Of a DNA stretch of 64,000 nt, positions 9,601-16,838 are shown one piece after another. Made by a program: the position numbers and the translations under genes. The notes under the pieces are model-generated. The model searched no databases, was not told the origin of the DNA, and saw nothing but the letters and a program-made list of their open reading frames with translations. The first letter of the stretch is position 1, and each line of letters opens with the position of its first letter. The DNA is from an uncultured Bacteroidales bacterium. Lineage in GTDB: Bacteria > Bacteroidota > Bacteroidia > Bacteroidales > Paludibacteraceae. The stretch is from the NCBI GenBank assembly GCA_900319105.1, contig ONND01000006.1:62001-126000 (forward strand), read 5' to 3'.

Positions 9601-12600
9601 TACACGGGTGCGGGCTGGAACACCGCCAATAACGGAACGGGTACTAATTACGTCCCAGGCAGCGGAACGTTCACCATCAACGCCAACACGACGCTGTATG
9701 CCCACTGGACACAGCTGATCACTCTGGCTCCGGGTACACGGGGAACAGGAACGAACAACGCGGCGGTGAGCTGGAACGGCTCTGTACTGCGCGGGTTTGC
9801 TGCACACACCGCATCGGGTTATGCCCTCCAAGGTTATTACACCGAGCCTTCCGGCGGCACGAAGGTGCTGAACGCGGACGGTTCGTTCGCAGCAACGAAT
9901 ATAGACGGCTTTGTGACCTCCGGCAAATGGAGCAACACGGGCGCCGCCCCGACTCTCTATGCGCAATGGAGCGGAAGCGCTATCGTGACGAATACGCTTG
10001 GCGTGGGTAGTTCCAGCAAGTGGAAATCCACTATTTCCACTACCGCCCCGTTACAGATTACGGATCTGAGTGCTTTAGCAGCCGTAGGTGGACTTACAAT
10101 TGAAGATGCTAACGGAACTTCGGCTGATGGTAGAGCATTAACTTGTAAAGTAGGAGCATCCGGCGCAACAAGTAAGACGGATGACAAGTATTTGCAGTTA
10201 TCGTTCTCAATTGCGGCTGGATATAAACTGCGTGTTACCGGTCTGGACGTAACGGTTCGTTCGGTAAGTAAGGCAGGTAAGTATCACCTTGAATTGGTGG
10301 GTACAACCGGTAGTTTGATTCCGGATGATGAACAAGTGGCATCCGGTGCTGTTAATACCATCTTTGATGATGCCTATAATGTGGAGTTGACGGGAGATGT
10401 TACTCTCAAACTCTGGGCGTATGGTGCTGATTCTGATAACAAAATGTCAAACTACCGCCTTGGTTCGCCTATCGCTATCTACGGTGCAGTAGAGGAGAGT
10501 TGTACGCCTCCGACTTTCAGCGGTTTGGACTATAGCGCTACGGAATATACTCAAGGAGCTACGGCTTCGGCTATCTCGGTAACCGGTGCAGAGAATGCGG
10601 ATAGTTATCAATGGTATTACAACACCGTGAATGATCGTTCGGATGCAACCAAGACAGTAGAGGCCGGTGCAACCAGTGCCAGCTTTACGCCGAGCACGAC
10701 TGCCGCCTTCGGTACACGCTATTACTGGTGCGAGTTGACGAATACTACTTGTACAACCGTCAAGACACCTACCGTAGCTGTCACAGTAAGTGCTTCGGCA
10801 TCTAATCCGACTGTAACGTGGAGCGATGTGAAACTCAATGGAGCAGCTACAACGGTTAATTATGGTGGTGGCAAGTATGAGTTGCGCGCTACTGTAAACG
10901 AAACCGGCTGGAGTGGTACCTTGGAATCGTCGATGGTTACTGCGCCTGCGGGAATCTATATTCATAATATCGGAACCGGAACGGAAGATAGCCAGCAATA
11001 TATCGAGTTCCAGTTTGACGTAACGACTGCTTTTGACCGTGAGGCAAATGAGACAATCGGTTTCCACTTGTCCTTGCCGGCAATCAGCGGTACCCCTAAC
11101 TGGAATGCGTTGACTTCGGATAAGCAGGTGTCCTATACTGCCTGCGACGGAGGAGAAGGTGAAGGCGGTATGATTTATCTTCCGCTTACAGAGACACAAA
11201 CAACTGCAGCAAGCGGAATGAAGTATTATTGGGAGACAGCCGGTTCCGGACGACTTGCGTCCCAATACGGAGGAAGTGCAATGGGTTCAACGCTTGCGGC
11301 AGAACCATACCACACAGCTGATCATGATTTCCCCCGCTATGCCGCATCAACAGGCGATAAATGGATGTTCCAAACCTACGTAGGCGGTGTGAACAAGGTA
11401 CGCGTTGTATTCCGTGCCGGAGGTGCCCTCAAGAGCAGCAATCTGACTATCTCGAAGTTCTGCTACGATACCGAGTATTTCAGCAGCCAGGGCGACCGTC
11501 AGGTATCTATAGGTGAGGTCAGCCCGAGCAAGGCAAGCTTTGCTTCCGGCGAAGACGGATACATGGAGTTCACCGTGCCGGAGATGGCTGCAAATAGTTA
11601 TGCATATTTCCAGACGGGAAGTTCGAATATCAAGATATATGGTATCGTGCTCTACTCCGAAAGCAGCGGTAGCGGTGGTACCATAGAGACTGATCCTACT
11701 TGGACTGGCGGATTGAATAAAGATGGTTCTTCGGTAGTTGAAAGGGCTCAGGGCGCTGCGAACTTCACTTATACCATCTCCACGACGACGAATACCTTAG
11801 GAGGTATTACCTATAGCAGTAGCAATCCGTCGGTAGCAGAGGTAAATGCAAAGACCGGTGAGGTACGTATCACGGCAACGGGCGAGAGCACGCAGACCGC
11901 AGTAATCACGGCTACGTTGGCTCGTTCGGGTTGTTATCAACCGGCTACACGAACCTATACCGTCCGCGTGACCGGAAACGCATGTACCGACCCGATCGGA
12001 ACGATAGCAGCCGAGGATCTGGGCTGTAGCGGCACGCGATTGACCTTCAGCGGCTATGCAGATGGCGCAAATATCAAATGGTATCGCAACGGTACTGAGA
12101 TACCAAGTGCAACGAGTGCCGTATATACGACTACAGATGCAGGTAGCTACTATGCGGTAGCTCATTTGAACTGCGATCGTCAATCGAACACCATCGTGGT
12201 TACCGCTGCGGAGGTGGATGCCGACCGCGTAGTAGAGAAATGGTATATCAAGAATGGTCGTCTGACGCCGGATATCAAACTCTGGACGCTGGATGAGGGT
12301 TCACATCTCGTGAGCGTAGCATGGAGTCCGTCCAACGCAACCGGTCTGGATCAAGAAGGCGATATCTATGAGTCGGAGTCGGACGGCGCCGTTTATCTGA
12401 CCGGTAGAGCACCGGACAGCAATGATACCGGCGAGGATAAATCCTACACGCTGACGCTGACGATCAATAACGGTTGTACCGGTTCGACGACATTGAGCGA
12501 TGCATCCAAGCAGATCACGATCATTCACCAGAAGAATACCGACAAGCACGTGCTGGCATTCGTGGTGGGTAATACGGAAATGAAAGATAAAAAATATGTA

Positions 12601-15009
12601 GCAATAGGTAAAGGTTTTACGGAGTCTATCCCGGCATCGCAAACAACCAATGTAAGCCTCTACAACGAAATCGCAAAGAACTTCGACGTTCAAGCGACCA
12701 ATATCTACTCAACGGATGATGAACAGAAGATCAAAGAGTACTACTCGCAATTCGATATCATCTGTATCACCGACTATCCGAATACCAAAACGAAAGGTTC
12801 GCATAGTGTAAGTTTCTCGGACGCAATCGGCGTCATGGTAGATATCCGTCCGGTATTGACAATGGAGGCATGGGTAAGCGGCTTGAGCAACTGGAATAAG
12901 AAAGGCATCAGCGGTGACCCGAAGAGCCCGACTACCCGTCAGTACACGATGTTGCTGCAATGTAAGGACCACGAGATCTTCACCGGAACGACGCTGACGA
13001 AGGTAGGCGAAGGAGAGGACGCCATGTACCGCGTGACGATGGTGGACAAGAACAAGGAAGAGTATAAGACCTTGGATGCCAACTACGGCGACGGCGAGCA
13101 TAAAGCCAATGAGGGTTACCAATACGGCAAGAAACCGGCTCTGCAAGGCTTTACGTTCAGCCAGGCGATGTTAGACGCCGATCTGCTGCCGTTAGGATTG
13201 ATTGACGACGGAGCTGGCAATGACCTGCAGGTAGGTCTGGAGCGTCAGCGTGAGATGAGCGCACGTATGATGGTACTCGGTATCAATAGTACCGCTATGG
13301 AGCGTTTGACGGCAGATGGCGAGCGCGTGGTTATCAATGCCCTCAACTACCTCATGAAGAAGAATGCAGAGGACATCGCCGACTGCTCGACTTCGTTCGT
13401 TGGTGGTGCAGACGGTGACGAGACCAACTGGATGAATGCCGACAACTGGACCGGTAACACCGTTCCGGATAAGACCCAGAAAGTTCGTATCCTTGCTCCG
13501 TGCGTTGTTCCGGAAGGCGAGAAAGTGCACGTAGCAGGTGTGCTGATTGCGCCGAATGATGGAGGTACGTACAATGGTGGTTCTACTCCGACAACCGGTA
13601 GCCTGACTATCGCAGCCGGCGGTGCGCTGGTAGTCGATGGGAAGATACAGGCAGTTACTGCCCCGGCTTACAACCGTCCTCGCGCCACCAGTGCCGGTGA
13701 TCTGGCAGTACTGGCAGATGCCGACGCTCAAGGTGCACTAATCTTCGATAACTCCGAAGGTGAGACCCAGGCTACGGTACAGATGTATAGCCCGTCGTAC
13801 TGGGAAATCATGGAAGGAACCAACAAGAAGAAATCATACTGGTCGTATGTGGCAATTCCTATTCAGGATGCATATGTCGGAGAATTCTTCTATGGCGCAG
13901 TAACTTATCTCTACGATGAGACAAGCGGCTGGATTAGAAAGAAAATAGGGTCTCATTTCTACGCATTTGACGGTATAGGTTTGTCGCTGCCGGAAGGTCA
14001 TACAGAGACGTTCTATGGATCTCTGGCTCCTACGGGAGAAAAAGATGTCACCTTGACTGTATCCGCTTGTGGTGGGGAGAACCTTATCGGTAACTCCTGG
14101 ACGGCGCCGATTCAGATTGCGAACTTTGAGACGACGGATTTCGGGACAGCGACCCCAACAGTAATGATTTATAGCACCGGTCGTGATGGAACGCAGGATG
14201 ATGTGAGAGAGAATGCTGTTTATGTGACGGCAACGGCAGAGAACGATGGAACAGTCAGCGCCGGACAGTGGTTGACTATTCCGATTGGAGTGCCGAGTTT
14301 GGACGGCTATGATGGATTGAAAGTGATTCCGGCTATGCAAGCCTTCCAAGTGAACGCTACTTCCGAGACGACGTTACATCTTGATTATGACAAGTTGGTA
14401 CGCGACGTAAATGTTGTCTCCGATAACCTGACGGAAAAACAACATGCTCCGGCTCGCCGTTTCGCGGGTGCAAAGAAGAGTCTGATGTCCACGATGCGTG
14501 TGCGCGTCAGTGGTATGAAGACCCGCACCGATGTATGGCTGCTTGAGGATGACCGTTTCAGCGATGAGTTTGATAATGGATGGGAGGCAAAGTATGTAGA
14601 ATGCGATGACCGCTCCGCTCAACTCTATGCGCAAAGTGAAATAGGTAACATGTCCTTCTTGGCAAAACCTGATATTGAGGGTACGGTACTTGGTTTCGCG
14701 CCGAGCAAAGATGGAAATCAATATCTGTTCACATTCCATTACGTAGGCGACGAAGAGTATTACCTCAATGACCTGAAATTGACGAGCTCAACGCTGATAA
14801 GCGACGAGAGCAGTTATCTGTTCACGTACGAAGCCGGCGATACGAACCGCTTCTATATCAGCCGTCAGCCGCTGGGTGGACCTGCTATCACTACGGGTGT
14901 GGATGAAGTTCGTGAGGAAGCGAAACCGCGTAAGTTTATTTATAATGATAAAATGTATATATTGTTTAACGGCCGCGTCTTTGACGCAACAGGCAAGGCA
15001 GTTAAGTAA
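3583..15009 (+). CDS. Giant secreted InlB-repeat / Ig-like protein (3808 residues)
   Basis: About 80 hydrophilic residues precede a signal peptide at about residues 81-104 (VWKYVAMIFAVLVMSVANIG...AWA), an unusually long n-region. Six Listeria-Bacteroides (InlB B-type, Flg_new) repeats ending in LYAQW or a variant lie near residues 320-395, 1181-1256, 1262-1329, 1601-1679, 1964-2042 and 2045-2129. A fibronectin III-like module is near 585-682, and Ig-like modules with YQWYK..YYCKV signatures are near 766-843, 1683-1780 and 2800-2860. A GGGGGG linker is near 1335. An alpha/beta domain near 2983-3270 is shared with the protein at 20910. The end (ILFNGRVFDATGKAV) resembles a T9SS-type last strand, so surface display through T9SS is likely. 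Adhesion is inferred from architecture; no catalytic motif was seen. The small membrane-protein gene follows after 60 bases. Confidence 0.85.
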   Translation: MKNFLQVNRALAAEKNIYLNLNQLPSKNDGGQSCDGNRQSRVMSQSGCSAVDVPMTSYGAPDEHPMSTRSASDGTRWNSRVWKYVAMIFAVLVMSVANIGMAWAWNKVYFIGDPTGNWTSNKTSHVISNNADEGSAYFYFAKNNCFAVYITYYNEQAGPADDKSEMNVAASGAQKFYIWEDGENNHAAKYVGNSGIVEVHAKQKDNGDDQPWVWLTRPTVYINHKWNNTGSASTVAMTDNNDGTYTYTGYYSSSSATIMAGPANASSHSNIFKEFGSSNYTKVGSPTDKDKCIFEWNPSGYRSTTSYSSNRGTLTVTRLYSITYNGNGKTGGDVPSGATDVKWDATTTVAGNTGSLVRTGYAFIGWNTAADGTGKFYLPGSTFTPTATSHTLYAQWLQLHEPGVYESSGGYNKSLKTYSGREYEIYRYAINSSTVSIFAGESKTTSSEDKHCVAQFATDASSNAKFGGWIMHNGGISNNTSYASNTNAEFSAVSSSIGIKGWGGQGYFIYVSGYDQFDLWAQDKNTSNNIVKVYRNGVDVTTGTASSLTVRNYTLDPNSSYLIQVECLGDKDGNGTWLGGFSLRLPPSSCTAPTGLSAGSTSAKGTTFTVTDGANTNNYEIVCKTTSGTPAADATPTYTSTSKTKAVTDLVAGTKYYAWVRSKCSASNKSDWVSGGNFTTSKVTMTPTLTNVTHTSGATSSIGGSDYTAVFTANTGYSMPNPTVTIGGNAATSGTHYTWSVDGSVGTITIPANKINGNIAITLNSVPSAPSSATISGAYHYFPGENISLTCTPSGNNGPTTYQWYKGGKADGNRIDGATSATYTKNSCAFEDAGSYYCKVTCNATSIWAVTNSHENYDVKILRLYVNGSKSGDPYGNVDFEKVDGTTATASIALGSGWTYGFNIADGCGHYYGNAGTMTENNCGPWVTNVNGTDCGLTTTNAATYIFTINYSNLSMITTSVTFPAANQASGKVIYFDNNVLKWTGNSIYYRIGHSSHSQADQLSLVPGTANLYKMTTREYNGFSAWQIGNAEGGNGSDKSIYNTRNSPAITASIAYEGGAVTAAVTVTPGADHSKGGDAQNNNCEFYSKTITNGMKTDRVTISDYSNGTITVNYTNTSNVASTLTSGYADLAHTVKLTSITAVANTGYDAGAITINGSAYSGANYVVTGATTIAASFTPQTYSITYKDQGDVAFSGSHAAGHPTTHTYGTATTLKTASKTGYTFGGWYGNSGCTGAPMTSIGATSITAGIILYAKWTPAATLYTVTFNSNGGSTTPDAIEQASEDASITMPAAPSYSGYTFQGWVIGGTTYAAGASYTPTANITAYASWKADCAGGGGGGSGATLFSQNFSSATEVAYEDRASSKLSITTSSGNNIVGNTAASQFTTITADKKGSTGIAINSASGGNSQSASGIFQAYYNNTGGYWSICKTSDFAATAPTAIKVSMKVWARVGSSSSAVMANFAVGDGFSDGLTNASPGTSSVHSGFSITNESSMKFAAYNVYNTKIYSSTLTQSSWMTLTWVINNTGSALTYDDPKSSETTVNNDCYDLWMGTTLVAHNIAATTAAKDLQNLYIGSPSGKNHEIRLDDISVVDLSPAGSGCYYVTYNGNGAEAGSISDATAYAAGTSVTVSDNTGASAFTKSGYHVGSWNTAANGSGTTYALGATFNISADETLYAQWVADACSAPAAPTISGTSVRTVGQTITLNAACATGADASTTYTWYKGVDWATAFAALPVQEALTAEEGGRIFDKASCVAGDAGTYWCEASNGDDCEAHNATGFAVTVNAAVEEHIYYYKDANHYSEGTYSNPEGNEAVKKDNQSLSSPWMICNGCKAGVDSVVAHGATYDGKGNHMNAYIKLPTGGDATTKNIKFALTAGYTGTLTMKIGGYENNPTVTLQPLVAGVLGDAIAYTGTVSGVATTENNFGEITWNLTTAGGTYVLTVTSKTGYISQIDMTTTATAASFSVTYDGNGKTGGTVPSTANYDAGTTVTVAANTGDGKLVKENYTGAGWNTANNGTGTNYVPGSGTFTINANTTLYAHWTQLITLAPGTRGTGTNNAAVSWNGSVLRGFAAHTASGYALQGYYTEPSGGTKVLNADGSFAATNIDGFVTSGKWSNTGAAPTLYAQWSGSAIVTNTLGVGSSSKWKSTISTTAPLQITDLSALAAVGGLTIEDANGTSADGRALTCKVGASGATSKTDDKYLQLSFSIAAGYKLRVTGLDVTVRSVSKAGKYHLELVGTTGSLIPDDEQVASGAVNTIFDDAYNVELTGDVTLKLWAYGADSDNKMSNYRLGSPIAIYGAVEESCTPPTFSGLDYSATEYTQGATASAISVTGAENADSYQWYYNTVNDRSDATKTVEAGATSASFTPSTTAAFGTRYYWCELTNTTCTTVKTPTVAVTVSASASNPTVTWSDVKLNGAATTVNYGGGKYELRATVNETGWSGTLESSMVTAPAGIYIHNIGTGTEDSQQYIEFQFDVTTAFDREANETIGFHLSLPAISGTPNWNALTSDKQVSYTACDGGEGEGGMIYLPLTETQTTAASGMKYYWETAGSGRLASQYGGSAMGSTLAAEPYHTADHDFPRYAASTGDKWMFQTYVGGVNKVRVVFRAGGALKSSNLTISKFCYDTEYFSSQGDRQVSIGEVSPSKASFASGEDGYMEFTVPEMAANSYAYFQTGSSNIKIYGIVLYSESSGSGGTIETDPTWTGGLNKDGSSVVERAQGAANFTYTISTTTNTLGGITYSSSNPSVAEVNAKTGEVRITATGESTQTAVITATLARSGCYQPATRTYTVRVTGNACTDPIGTIAAEDLGCSGTRLTFSGYADGANIKWYRNGTEIPSATSAVYTTTDAGSYYAVAHLNCDRQSNTIVVTAAEVDADRVVEKWYIKNGRLTPDIKLWTLDEGSHLVSVAWSPSNATGLDQEGDIYESESDGAVYLTGRAPDSNDTGEDKSYTLTLTINNGCTGSTTLSDASKQITIIHQKNTDKHVLAFVVGNTEMKDKKYVAIGKGFTESIPASQTTNVSLYNEIAKNFDVQATNIYSTDDEQKIKEYYSQFDIICITDYPNTKTKGSHSVSFSDAIGVMVDIRPVLTMEAWVSGLSNWNKKGISGDPKSPTTRQYTMLLQCKDHEIFTGTTLTKVGEGEDAMYRVTMVDKNKEEYKTLDANYGDGEHKANEGYQYGKKPALQGFTFSQAMLDADLLPLGLIDDGAGNDLQVGLERQREMSARMMVLGINSTAMERLTADGERVVINALNYLMKKNAEDIADCSTSFVGGADGDETNWMNADNWTGNTVPDKTQKVRILAPCVVPEGEKVHVAGVLIAPNDGGTYNGGSTPTTGSLTIAAGGALVVDGKIQAVTAPAYNRPRATSAGDLAVLADADAQGALIFDNSEGETQATVQMYSPSYWEIMEGTNKKKSYWSYVAIPIQDAYVGEFFYGAVTYLYDETSGWIRKKIGSHFYAFDGIGLSLPEGHTETFYGSLAPTGEKDVTLTVSACGGENLIGNSWTAPIQIANFETTDFGTATPTVMIYSTGRDGTQDDVRENAVYVTATAENDGTVSAGQWLTIPIGVPSLDGYDGLKVIPAMQAFQVNATSETTLHLDYDKLVRDVNVVSDNLTEKQHAPARRFAGAKKSLMSTMRVRVSGMKTRTDVWLLEDDRFSDEFDNGWEAKYVECDDRSAQLYAQSEIGNMSFLAKPDIEGTVLGFAPSKDGNQYLFTFHYVGDEEYYLNDLKLTSSTLISDESSYLFTYEAGDTNRFYISRQPLGGPAITTGVDEVREEAKPRKFIYNDKMYILFNGRVFDATGKAVK
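3758..3801 (+). repeat. 11-base tandem array (4 units) inside the giant gene
   Basis: Four units of SAGCAYCCGAT at exact 11-base spacing encode part of the extension before the signal peptide. The position matches the 11-base array in orphan leader 2, but the word differs. Confidence 0.85.
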
Positions 15010-15010
15010 T

Positions 15011-15072
15011 GTTGAACGAGTTAACGAATGAACGAATTAATGAGTGAAAGAATTAAAGAGGAAAGAATTATG
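15011..15072 (+). repeat. Octamer tandem array between giant gene and small gene
   Basis: Degenerate octamers of the type GARTKAAY (GAGTTAAC, GAATGAAC, GAATTAAT, GAGTGAAA, GAATTAAA and so on) fill the gap and run up to the ATG at 15070. They keep an open frame from 15028, but translation most likely starts at 15070. Confidence 0.85.
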
Positions 15073-15507
15073 AAAAACGTTATGAAAACTGCATTGCGTA
15101 ATACAAAATTAGTGATGATCCTGGCTTTCCTGCCGGCGCTGCTCAGCGCCGCGCAGGCACAAGCCGTGGATTATAAGAACAACTATCAGCCGTCAGGAAT
15201 CAGCATTCATCCGTCTGCCGCGAGCGGGCAGGTGGCAACTCCGGCGGCTACGTTCCATTCAACGAGCGCTTATTCCGGTCAATGGGAAGAGCAGGGGAGT
15301 ATGACTCCGATGCTCAATAGCGACGGAACGGTGAATGACGAGGCTTATGGAGTAGGTCAAAATGAGCCCTCCGGACATCATGGGCATATCCGTAAAATTA
15401 ACAACCCCGGGGACGACGTGGAGAATCCCCTCGGCGACGGATGGTTGCCGCTGATGCTGCTCCTATGCGCGTACGCGATATATAAGGTGTCGCGTTCGCG
15501 TTCTTAG
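15070..15507 (+). CDS. Small secreted protein with C-terminal PLGD/membrane-helix tail
   Basis: I chose ATG 15070 (145 residues) over 15028 because it gives a clean signal peptide (MKNVMKTALRNTKLVMILAF...AQA) and because the upstream codons are tandem repeat. The middle is low in hydrophobic residues and holds TFHSTSAYSG. The end is PLGDGWLPLML plus a hydrophobic run and KVSRSRS: a short polar motif, a helix and a basic tip. That order is the same as in sortase and exosortase sorting tails (PEP-CTERM, PID-CTERM). The product at 26114 ends in the same way and also follows a giant secreted protein. I infer that it is membrane-inserted in the inner membrane, at least transiently. No function is known to me, and no exosortase gene lies in the window. 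Confidence 0.7.
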   Translation: MKNVMKTALRNTKLVMILAFLPALLSAAQAQAVDYKNNYQPSGISIHPSAASGQVATPAATFHSTSAYSGQWEEQGSMTPMLNSDGTVNDEAYGVGQNEPSGHHGHIRKINNPGDDVENPLGDGWLPLMLLLCAYAIYKVSRSRS

Positions 15508-15559
15508 CCACAAGGGCACGATTATTACGGCAAATGGATCGCAAGAAAACTAAAGTATA

Positions 15560-15603
15560 AAAAGTGCAGGTTTGAATGATAATCTGCATTTTTTATTTGC
15601 ATA
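15560..15603 (+). terminator. Terminator in 44-bp repeat, copy A
   Basis: AAAAGTGCAG pairs with CTGCATTTTT (one G-T pair) around a 14-base loop, and a T-run follows. It ends the transcript of the giant gene and its small partner. The 44 bases recur exactly at 16717-16760. The last bases, TTTGCATA, correspond to the -33 end of a promoter, but here no -7 box follows at the right distance. Confidence 0.75.
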
Positions 15604-15639
15604 ATAGTAGTGATGCGTTAATTTTAGAACAAAAACATA

Positions 15640-15777
15640 GATAAACCCTTTTGAAGGCTTTTGCGCTTTGCGCTTTGTGTCCTTAGCCGCTAAAACCCAC
15701 TTGTGAGTAAACTCCCAGATGGCTTTTACCATCCAAGGCCACACTCTAATGAGTAAAAGCCTTCAAAAGCGATAAAC
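15640..15777. mobile_element. MITE-like element (138 bp with flanking direct repeats)
   Basis: A perfect 15-bp inverted repeat (15648-15662 with 15755-15769, CTTTTGAAGGCTTTT) encloses 92 bases. Directly outside lies a 7-base direct repeat, GATAAAC (15640-15646 and 15771-15777), which looks like a target-site duplication. The inside has no gene-sized frame. A structured RNA is the alternative reading. No transposase with these ends is in the window. Confidence 0.5.
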
Positions 15778-15790
15778 AGAAATAAAACAT

Positions 15791-15811
15791 TGATGATTGA
15801 TAATTGATAAT
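15791..15811 (+). repeat. Heptamer array TGATRAT x3
   Basis: Three consecutive units, TGATGAT, TGATAAT and TGATAAT, lie 13 bases after the MITE-like element. Confidence 0.7.
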
Positions 15812-15947
15812 TGGCACTAATACAAGCGTTAAGGAGTTATATGTCCAATTTTAATGGGACAGAAATGAAAATAACTTGCGAATAACACACAAAAATAACT
15901 CAAAAATGCAATTATTGAAATATAATTATTGAAATTGAATAATTTAA

Positions 15948-15979
15948 TTTGCATAATTCAAAATAAAGTAGTACCTTTG
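15948..15979 (+). promoter_or_regulatory. Promoter of the toxin-antitoxin pair
   Basis: TTTG at 15948-15951 and TACCTTTG at 15972-15979 lie 20 bases apart, with the extended AAAATAAAGTAG spacer seen in several other promoters of the window. The antitoxin ATG is 30 bases downstream, preceded by an AAGGAGAG stretch that is unusually Shine-Dalgarno-like for this genome. Confidence 0.8.
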
Positions 15980-16008
15980 CAGCGGATTTCATAAGAAAGG
16001 AGAGTATT

Positions 16009-16278
16009 ATGAGTACGATAGTTTTTCAACCACAAGACAAATCACAGATGGCATTTTTAACTGATTTTGCCAAGCGAGTGAGTGTGCCTTACGTTATCGT
16101 TCCTTTGAATGTGGAGACTCTGCTTAATCGAGAAGAGAAAGAGGCGCAAAATCGTGCCAAGTCGTTTGTTCAGTTGCAAGAAAATTTCTCCGAATGTGAT
16201 TTGACGGATGATGAAATTCGTCAAGAATGCGAGACTGTACGTCAGCAGATATATGAGCAAAGCTATGCCTGCAAATAA
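16009..16278 (+). CDS. Putative antitoxin of a PIN-type toxin-antitoxin pair
   Basis: This is an 89-residue, acidic, mostly helical protein with no recognised fold, placed directly before and overlapping by 14 bases a PIN-domain toxin gene. That order and overlap are typical of type II pairs, so I infer that it is the antitoxin that binds and neutralises the toxin. The C-terminal half (QLQENFSECDLTDDEIRQECETVRQQIYEQSY) would be the toxin-binding part by analogy with other families. A Bacteroidota promoter and a rare AAGGAGAG ribosome-binding-like stretch precede it, which would favour strong antitoxin translation. Confidence 0.65.
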   Translation: MSTIVFQPQDKSQMAFLTDFAKRVSVPYVIVPLNVETLLNREEKEAQNRAKSFVQLQENFSECDLTDDEIRQECETVRQQIYEQSYACK

Positions 16279-16690
16279 GATACGCGTCATTGTAGATACA
16301 AACATCTGGATCAGTTCTCTTATTGGACGTCAATTACTTTCTTTAAGAGAGCTATTGAGTTATCCGCAGATTGAGTTGGTGATTACAGAGCGTCTGATGC
16401 AAGAGGTGCTATTAGTGGCACAGCGTCCTAAATTTGCAAAGTATTTCCGGCCGGAGGATGTTGAGATGCTACGAGACTGGATGGAGAAAAATATGGTTAA
16501 TGTACCGTTAGGTGATATTCCTGCTCGGTGTAGAGACCCCAAGGATGATTATTTGTTAGAATTAGCTATACAATCGAAAGCTATATACCTTGTGTCCGGC
16601 GATAGTGATTTGTTAGAAATGGAGACTATCGGAGATTGCCGAATAATGACGGTCAAGCAGTTTGAACAAGAGATTTTCGAAGGGTTATAG
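16265..16690 (+). CDS. PIN-domain toxin (COG1569-type)
   Basis: I take ATG 16265, giving 141 residues. The longer in-frame start at 16208 lies deep inside the antitoxin and adds a non-homologous leader. The protein opens with IRVIVDTNIWISSL, the first catalytic aspartate region of PIN ribonucleases, and continues with ELVITERLMQEV, a middle acidic region (RDPKDDYLLELA) and the closing YLVSGDSDLL, where further acidic residues bind the metal ions. PIN toxins cleave RNA. The pair sits between two 44-bp repeats and next to a MITE-like element, which suggests that this small segment has moved as a unit. Confidence 0.8.
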   Translation: MPANKIRVIVDTNIWISSLIGRQLLSLRELLSYPQIELVITERLMQEVLLVAQRPKFAKYFRPEDVEMLRDWMEKNMVNVPLGDIPARCRDPKDDYLLELAIQSKAIYLVSGDSDLLEMETIGDCRIMTVKQFEQEIFEGL

Positions 16691-16716
16691 ACTCTCCACC
16701 ATGGGAGAAGAACATT

Positions 16717-16760
16717 AAAAGTGCAGGTTTGAATGATAATCTGCATTTTTTATTTGCATA
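16717..16760 (+). terminator. Terminator in 44-bp repeat, copy B
   Basis: This is an exact copy of 15560-15603. Here the trailing TTTGCATA is the start of a working promoter (16753-16784), so terminator and next promoter overlap. Confidence 0.8.
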
Positions 16761-16784
16761 AGTCAAAATAAAGTAGTATCTTTG
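16753..16784 (+). promoter_or_regulatory. Promoter of the GH105 lipoprotein gene
   Basis: TTTG at 16753-16756 and TATCTTTG at 16777-16784 have 20-base spacing. The element overlaps the end of the preceding terminator repeat. Confidence 0.8.
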
Positions 16785-16802
16785 TGGCGGAAATGGAAAG
16801 AG

Positions 16803-16826
16803 TACTAGGGTCCTAGGATACTAGAA
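16803..16826 (+). repeat. Octamer array with CTAG cores (3 units)
   Basis: TACTAGGG, TCCTAGGA and TACTAGAA follow at 8-base spacing in the 5' untranslated region, 12 bases before the GH105 start codon. Confidence 0.75.
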
Positions 16827-16838
16827 AAATAAAAGACA

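Larger units (their letters stand above)
15508..16008. other. Gene-free interval (501 bases)
   Basis: This interval holds a terminator within a 44-bp repeat (15560-15603), a MITE-like inverted-repeat element (15640-15777), a heptamer array (15791-15811), about 130 bases of AT-rich sequence without recognisable content, and the promoter of the toxin-antitoxin pair (15948-15979). A 64-codon minus-strand frame overlaps the element; I do not believe it is a gene. Confidence 0.7.

Noticed and set aside
5347..11265. Several minus-strand frames over the giant gene (265, 165, 186 and 272 codons)
   Set aside because: They are Arg/Ser/Cys-rich shadows of repeated Thr/Gly/Ala codons on the plus strand.
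15550..15744. 64-codon minus-strand ORF near the MITE-like element
   Set aside because: It crosses the terminator and the inverted-repeat element, with no recognisable domain.
16208..16264. Longer start for the PIN toxin
   Set aside because: It lies within the antitoxin gene and adds residues absent from PIN toxins, which begin near IRVIVDTN.
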